In this document: positions 62,001 through 64,000 of the stretch, piece after piece
How the letters are laid out: each line of letters begins with the position of its first letter
Numbering within the stretch: position 1 is the first letter of the stretch
From: Cercis canadensis
Taxonomy: Eukaryota; Streptophyta; Magnoliopsida; Fabales; Fabaceae
Reading direction: 5' to 3'
Length of the DNA stretch: 64,000 nt
Assembly: GCA_003255065.1 (NCBI GenBank)
Contig: QAOA01005051.1
Coordinates: 133,680 to 197,679, forward strand
Notes under the pieces: model-generated
The model's database searches: none
What the model was told of the DNA's origin: nothing
Seen by the model: only the letters and a program-made list of their open reading frames with translations
Program-made: the position numbers and the translations under genes

Positions 62001-62086
62001 TAGAGTGGCTCATCATTGCATTGATTGGTGCTGAAATTCTCCTTTCTCTTTATGACATTGTGCAGCGTTCCGGCATGAATCTTTAG
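44057..62086 (+). CDS. RRG: DUF155/RMD1-family mitochondrial protein, 7 exons, 407 aa
   Basis: Exons: 44057-44454, 44967-45075, 46010-46172, 59036-59184, 59258-59409, 61748-61862, 61949-62086. All introns are GT-AG and the phases (2,0,1,0,2,0) join without a stop, totalling 1224 nt. Residues 1-35 are basic and serine-rich, like a mitochondrial presequence. About 125-362 is the DUF155 (RMND1/Sif2) domain, including YMVVFQYGSIVLFNVPEHEV, GSVLGQSIALDYY and KLFQLVGKANSNLADVILKL. The C-terminus (about 379-400) is a hydrophobic membrane segment, as in the family. Arabidopsis RETARDED ROOT GROWTH has this plan and length class and acts in mitochondria during root meristem growth; yeast Rmd1 and human RMND1 are relatives, the latter supporting mitochondrial translation. 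Intron 3 carries the retrotransposon nest, yet both of its splice sites and the split glutamate codon are intact. The paralogue RRL is an alternative assignment. Confidence 0.9.
44694..44750. repeat. A-rich tract with a single N
   Basis: Poly-A runs on both sides of an N at 44715 in intron 1; atca(c)aaaa precedes and follows it, so this may be another small unmerged overlap. Confidence 0.7.
47160..47748 (+). mobile_element. 3' end of a LINE retrotransposon
   Basis: In intron 3 of the host gene. A frame reads SHKALSSDVCVMC, then SSETNSHLFNCQVAWHFWNW, the zinc-binding region (zf-RVT: C-x2-C...H-x-F..C) after reverse transcriptase in plant L1-type LINEs. A diverged C-terminal part and a T-rich 3' UTR ending aataaatttcttct follow. 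No 5' part is present, the usual outcome of incomplete reverse transcription. Confidence 0.7.
47947..48412 (-). repeat. 3' LTR of the gypsy element
   Basis: 466 bp. The chromodomain frame runs about 154 bp into it before its stop at 48259. Purine-rich CAGGGAGGGAGCAA (48413-48426, - strand) just before it is the polypurine tract. Confidence 0.93.
48259..48756 (-). pseudogene. gypsy integrase C-terminus and chromodomain
   Basis: Residues 1-35: VRRVSPVAYELNLPASTKVH and FHVSLLRKAYG, the GPY/F-type end of integrase. Residues 50-100: ILTPSKVLSHRW, then LELLIQWQERPVEEASWENY, a chromodomain that binds modified histone and guides integration into heterochromatin. The tail (residues about 115-165) is encoded inside the LTR. 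This piece is in the same phase as the integrase core, so two shifts between them compensate. Confidence 0.88.
48741..49145 (-). pseudogene. gypsy integrase middle part, out of frame
   Basis: Reads TPFKIVYGRDPPSLHPYTPS, then a charged helix (EHLVTRDEMLKILKENL), then VGDLVFLRIQPYRQ. Conserved integrase C-terminal sequence in a shifted frame, bounded by shifts near 49078 and near 48800. Confidence 0.85.
49045..49686 (-). pseudogene. gypsy integrase zinc domain and catalytic core
   Basis: Starts at YESHDSLIAGHGGYLKTLKR and has the zinc-binding C-x2-C (CLMCQQSK). The core has LDFITGLPKSGGFLVVVDRL, IVSDRDVIF and HPQSDGQTEVVN, so all three D, D, E catalytic residues are visible. The copia element is inserted immediately upstream, which removes the link to RNase H. 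Confidence 0.9.
49690..49694. other. target-site duplication of the copia element, left
   Basis: CTTTT, repeated exactly at 54721-54725. Confidence 0.9.
49695..49854 (+). repeat. 5' LTR of the copia element
   Basis: 160 bp, unusually short but within the copia range. A TATAAATA box at 49802-49809 could drive transcription. Confidence 0.95.
49855..49866 (+). other. primer-binding site of the copia element
   Basis: TGGTATCAGAGC directly after the LTR: complementary to the 3' end of initiator methionine tRNA. Confidence 0.93.
49867..50287 (+). other. leader of the copia element, GC-rich
   Basis: Non-coding. 50040-50230 is GC- and CpG-rich (repeated cgcgcc/gcgcgtg) in an AT-rich window. No structure beyond local inverted repeats was recognised. 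Confidence 0.7.
50288..51586 (+). CDS. copia gag and protease (5' part of the polyprotein)
   Basis: 432 codons from the first ATG; the ATG at 50312 (MASSAKETSG) is the likelier start by family pattern. Residues about 30-230 are a UBN2-type gag. A zinc knuckle C-x2-C-x4-H-x4-C starts at about residue 259 (CTHCNKIGHTVDRC). The aspartic protease site is DSGASDH at residue 346. The frame ends in TAG at 51584-51586 and continues in the same frame in the next piece, so the stop looks like a point mutation from CAG. The product would be the particle protein plus an incomplete protease. Confidence 0.9.
   Translation: MLTVSNIQMASSAKETSGHHSFLTFSSTPTICAEKLTGSGNYMTWSASVELWFLGQGHEEHLIKQIKDIPEKDQPKWKQADAYLCNVLWQSIDRVLVGQYRPYRTCYEVWQKAKKLYSNDINRLYNVVSQMKTLKKQDLNMQTYLGQIETLQQEFNEMMPFSTDVAQQEAHRGKFFMVFALAGLPSELDSVRNQIFANPGVPTMDTIFEQLIRISTPTCTSVSTTSADSTILASQVNHREDGKGGRGDQRARNRDRPRCTHCNKIGHTVDRCFLLHGRPSKVANVAQYGSSSGTPSGTVSVSAADYNEFLRFQDNQRSTSIASIAQPGNPIACISQSSSLGPWVLDSGASDHLSGNKNLFSHITYSNSLSTVTLADGSHTIVRGIGQATPLPSLSLNSVLFVPGCPFNLISVSKLTQTLPYSVTFVAHSIIV
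51605..54553 (+). CDS. copia integrase, reverse transcriptase and RNase H
   Basis: 982 codons in the gag frame. Residues 25-75: pre-integrase zinc part (FHRRLGHPS...CESCQLGKH). Integrase: the first catalytic site reads HSNVWGP with N at residue 90 (codon 51872) where the family has D; the second D (153, RSDNAREY) and E (189, GVVERKN) are spaced as DD35E. A proline-rich linker follows at about 330-430. Reverse transcriptase has LDIKNAFLHG and YVDD (residue about 665). RNase H has YSDADWAGC and AEAEYRAMA. The end of the frame overlaps the polypurine tract region. Polymerase and RNase H look intact; integrase should be inactive because of the D to N change. Confidence 0.93.
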   Translation: MIGVGHESRGLYYLAPPPSPVACIAADSPELFHRRLGHPSLQKLQKMVPSLSSVSSLECESCQLGKHVRSSFPSRVNKRAESPFSLVHSNVWGPSRVNSTLGFQYFVTFVDDFYRCTWLFLMKNRSELFSIFQTFCSEIKTQFGITIRTFRSDNAREYFSAPFQSFMTSQGILHHSSCAHTPQQNGVVERKNRHLIEIARTLLIHNNVLLRFWGDAVITACYLINRMPSSVLQNQVPHSLLFPNQPLYSLSLRVFGCTCFVHDLTPGKDKLHAKSLKCVFLGYSRLQKGYRCFSPELKRYLVSPDVTFFETTPFFPSLGHPDCSTVTQDLPISCTSPLPQVVSSHDSTGPTEDSAPPLLTYHRRPRPDPVEDPTIVPPVTGPVEHPPIVPPVLEPVDNPPTNDLPAPAPLDSSLAPVTSQVPISDLDRSIADCKGIHSTRNPYPIYNFVSYHRLSPQYSAFVSSLSPVSIPKNVSETLSDPGWHKAMIDEMTALDSNSTWDLVPLPRGKSTVGFRWVYTVKVGPDGQIDRLKARLVAKGYTQIYGLDYGDTFSPVAKMASVRLFLSMAAIHHWPLYQLDIKNAFLHGELQEEVYMEQPPGFVAQGESRLVCRLRRSLYGLKQSPRAWFGRFSSVVLQFGMTRSEADHSVFYFHSSPNRCMYLIVYVDDIVITGNDQEGIQKLKQHLFQHFQTKDLGKLKYFLGIEVAQSRKGVTISQRKYALDILKETGMSNCKPVETPMDPNVKLLPDQGEPLSDPSRYRRLVGKLNYLTVTRPDIAFPMSVLSQFLSAPCDSHWDAVVRILKYIKKAPGKGLLYESRGHTQVVGYSDADWAGCPYDRRSTIGYCVFVGGNLVSWKSKKQLVVALSTAEAEYRAMAKATCELIWLKQLLQELKFMKIQQMKLICHNQAALHIVSNSVFHERTKHIEIHCHFVRQKILSGDIANSFVRSNDQLADIFTKSLRGPWVNYICNKLGTYSMYAPA
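54551..54560 (+). other. polypurine tract of the copia element
   Basis: TGAGGGGGAG, immediately before the 3' LTR. Confidence 0.9.
54561..54720 (+). repeat. 3' LTR of the copia element
   Basis: 160 bp, two differences from the 5' LTR. Followed by the CTTTT duplication. Confidence 0.95.
54743..56677 (-). pseudogene. gypsy reverse transcriptase and RNase H
   Basis: A 644-codon open piece. Early part: end of protease (PFSIGGADLVLGIKWLASLN). Reverse transcriptase: IRPSSSPFASLVLLVKKKDN, VDYRDLNQITIPDKYPIP, KIDLRSGYHQIRV and the FLDD catalytic pair in ILVFLDDILIY. RNase H: TIECDASSAGVGAILLQ, KSTYDRELLALVLSLQKWKH and FYVSTDHCSLKYLL. It is shifted by one base relative to gag (near 56526) and shifts again in an A run (T run 54761-54766 on the + strand) just before the copia insertion. 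Confidence 0.92.
56454..57929 (-). pseudogene. gypsy gag and protease
   Basis: Begins MVTTRSS at 57929. After 109 codons a TGA (57600-57602), probably from CGA, interrupts; the same frame goes on to MDFPKFEGGDPRGWILKAEK, the start of the capsid domain. Later come a zinc knuckle (CFRCNEKFGPGHRC) and the protease site LILIDSGSTHNF. The frame is lost near 56526 by a one-base shift. Would form particles and cleave the polyprotein. Confidence 0.9.
57943..57954 (-). other. primer-binding site of the gypsy element
   Basis: On the - strand TGGTATCAGAGC, three bases from the LTR: initiator methionine tRNA type, the same primer as the nested copia element. Confidence 0.9.
57958..58423 (-). repeat. 5' LTR of the gypsy element
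   Basis: 466 bp, one difference from the other LTR; GAGTC follows. Confidence 0.93.
59410..61747 (+). other. intron 5 of the host gene
   Basis: 2.3 kb without a further exon: the coding phase on either side joins directly (split arginine codon). Short frames at 60908 and 61009 lack any domain. No transposon edges were recognised. Confidence 0.6.
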
Positions 62087-62173
62087 CCGCATTATTTAGG
62101 GTGCCATGACAGTTGTTACTCATTTTCTTTTGCTATTGGTTGCCCATTATACCAATACATTCTATATCGTGTA

Positions 62174-62179
62174 AATAAA
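62174..62179 (+). terminator. AATAAA polyadenylation signal
   Basis: AATAAA 88 bases after the stop codon of the host gene, in a T-rich 3' UTR. Confidence 0.5.
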
Positions 62180-62336
62180 TACTTGAAATTTTTTCCCTCT
62201 TTCAACAGTAGTACTTTTTGTAGTATAACGTTTTCATGTATATGTAGAGGTATTTTTGTTAATTGGGCCTACTCCAATTATTTTATTATAATTCAAATTT
62301 ATTGCATCAAATGTGTAAATATTATTAAGAGTAAAA

Positions 62337-62696
62337 CTTTTTTTTAGTCTTTGGAAAATGCAGTCACTGACAAATTTGTCTTTCAAAAATTTTTGGTGAC
62401 AAATTGATTCTTGAATTATTATTCCGCTAACAAATTAGTTTTCTGGTAGGCAAAATCAGTGAAAAGAAAAGGACTTGAAATGAGAAAAGGAGGGCTTAAA
62501 CATAGCTAGGCAAGATCAATGAAAGAAATTTAAGAAAGGGGTTTGTAAGAGTTTAAAACTTTTTTTATCAAAGTACCGGAGGACTAATTTATTAGACGGA
62601 AAAATAATTCAAGGATCAATTTGTCACCGAAAATTCTTGGAGGACGAATTCATTAGTAGCTGCATTTTTCAAGGATTAAAAAAGAGTTTTACTCTT
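62337..62696. mobile_element. foldback MITE with arms of about 110-130 bp
   Basis: Left end aagagtaaaact and right end agttttactctt are inverted copies, and the pairing extends inwards (aaaatgcag, ggtgacaaattgat, cttgaattat). ATT lies at both outer edges. 360 bp, non-coding. Confidence 0.8.
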
Positions 62697-62951
62697 ATTA
62701 ATTCAATTCTATTAGGTTCAATCTTTTCTATGTTGTCTTACGTTCAAAAGATATTTGCTTAAATAAATTTTTTACCTCAAATTTGCATGTGGCTAATTTG
62801 GAGGCCCTGTTATTAATATTACATGTTTACTTTAGTTACCCTAATCTTGAGTTCCTTGCTCATGTGATTAAAGTAGTAAAGTCACAAACTCTAAAGACAT
62901 GATATTTGAATTCTACAAATGGTGATTGCTATGTTATATTGGGCTGTTTTA

Positions 62952-63273
62952 GGGGTACTGTTATCTCTCACCTAGTTGGGTTGGTTTTGGTGGGACTTAT
63001 CCATGATTTTGGTATCGTTACGAAGATATCAAAAAATTGAGTCACTCAAACACTGGTCTTTATAAAATGTAAGAATAGCACTGTATAGGAAAATGTGTCA
63101 AATTTTGTTTTTATTTTTTGCAAAAGTTGAATGTTTGGCACATTTTCTTATATTATACAATTCTTACATTTTATAAAGAACTACATACTTAGTGATTCAA
63201 TTTTTTAAGATTTCTACAATGAAACCAAAATCCATCCAACTAGGTAAAAGGTAGTGCACTAGTGCTAGCCCCC
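62952..63273. mobile_element. foldback MITE
   Basis: Left arm (cctagttgggttggttttggt ... tttataaaatgtaagaat) pairs with the right arm (attcttacattttataaag ... aaaccaaaatccatccaac). Outer ends ggggta and gctagcccc are imperfect inverses. Non-coding. Confidence 0.8.
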
Positions 63274-63416
63274 AAAATTGGCCAATGTAGCATAGAGCGC
63301 ACACCTCTACAAATAGATATTTTGAATGGGAGAGTAATGTTGTATTGTACCCTCGCTATTATTGTTGACCACGTGGGTGGAGGAAACCAATTAACTAAGT
63401 CAGTGGAAGTTTTTCA

Positions 63417-63735
63417 TCGGGGGAATTTACATTTAGATTTTGGTATCATTGCTAAGATTTCAAAAAATTAAGTTACTCATTGTGTATCATAACAATTAGT
63501 TTCTTATATATATATATATATATATATATAATGCAATAAAAAACATGTCAAAAAATAAATTAAAATATTTAAAAGTTATGAATTCTTTTTTTATCTTGTT
63601 AAACTCATTCTATTAATTGTTTAGGTATTTAGGTATTTGACTGATACTAGATAATTTAATTTTTTAAAGTCTTCGCAATGAAATCATAATAAGATGTGGA
63701 TCCCTCCGATAGAAAGGATGTAGCCCTACCTCCCA
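63417..63735. mobile_element. foldback MITE, related to the previous one
   Basis: ttttggtatcattgctaag..ttcaaaaaattaagt at the left pairs with aattttttaaagtcttcgc and aatgaaatcat at the right, and resembles the arms of 62952-63273. A TA microsatellite fills the loop. Confidence 0.65.
63504..63530. repeat. TA microsatellite
   Basis: About 13 uninterrupted TA units in the loop of the MITE. Confidence 0.95.
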
Positions 63736-64000
63736 CTAGGCAATCACCTTTGTCTAACTGTAAAAATGTCACATAATTGTGATTGAAAAGGGTGCCTAAT
63801 GAGGACAGATTTATTTTGTTTAATAAAAAAAATCTTTACTAAGACCAGGAACCTGTAAAAAGAAAATGGTAACCAAGTGAATTTTGACAGGGAGGAGGAC
63901 AATGTAATTGTAAAGGAAAACAAGCAAATTATCTCTTCTATTGTGAGGAAAGTACTCAACAATTCCACACAGGTCACGTACTTATTGATCCCAATTGAGG
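63736..64000. other. spacer, nothing recognised
   Basis: A 77-codon - strand frame at 63977 has no domain and is probably chance. Confidence 0.5.

Overview
This is plant nuclear DNA, almost certainly from a eudicot. It is AT-rich and dominated by plant-specific LTR retrotransposon lineages: Athila, Tat/Ogre, a chromodomain Ty3/gypsy element and Ty1/copia. It also carries plant DNA transposons (PIF/Harbinger, hAT, Mutator-like, CACTA), a LINE remnant and small foldback elements. The species cannot be fixed from this sequence. I see no rRNA, tRNA, CRISPR array or bacterial-type operon.

Only one host gene can be assembled. It lies on the + strand at 44057-62086 and has seven exons whose splice phases agree. 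It encodes a 407-residue DUF155/RMD1-family protein that looks like the mitochondrial RETARDED ROOT GROWTH protein. Its third intron is about 12.9 kb because it holds a LINE 3' fragment and a young gypsy element (47947-58423, - strand). That gypsy element is itself split by a complete Ty1/copia element (49695-54720, + strand). All three nesting levels have clear boundaries: target-site duplications GAGTC for gypsy and CTTTT for copia, and terminal repeats of 466 and 160 bp.

Layout, left to right. 1-2361: AT-rich spacer with a foldback MITE and a GTGTGG microsatellite. 2362-6514: PIF/Harbinger-like element carrying a broken glutamine-rich fragment that resembles Mediator subunit 15. 6560-9230: retrotransposon scraps and a three-copy tandem repeat. 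9235-20905: a Tat-type LTR on the - strand, interrupted by a hAT-like element (10227-19200), which is in turn interrupted by an Athila-type element that has gag and protease but no polymerase (10798-18339). 20906-32479: decayed internal region of a Tat/Ogre element on the - strand (3' minisatellite, integrase, RNase H, protease, gag, and a 5' extra ORF with a coiled coil). 32480-33929: two LTR pieces joined head to head. 33930-41360: gag and leader of another Tat element, with a + oriented LTR that holds a CACTA element (36311-40127). 42328-43654: degenerate tandem repeats and a Mutator-like element with a perfect 9-bp target duplication. 43773-62180: the host gene and its intronic insertions. 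62181-64000: three foldback MITEs and a TA microsatellite.

A major technical point is that the window contains six single N bases. At five of them the sequence just left of the N repeats the sequence just right of it as a direct duplication (747, about 527, about 2280, 224 and 168 bp) that starts and stops exactly at the N; the sixth lies in an A-rich tract. These are best read as overlapping contig ends joined without merging. About 3.9 kb of apparent tandem duplication is therefore probably artificial, including the doubled integrase/RNase H region at 22848-27403.
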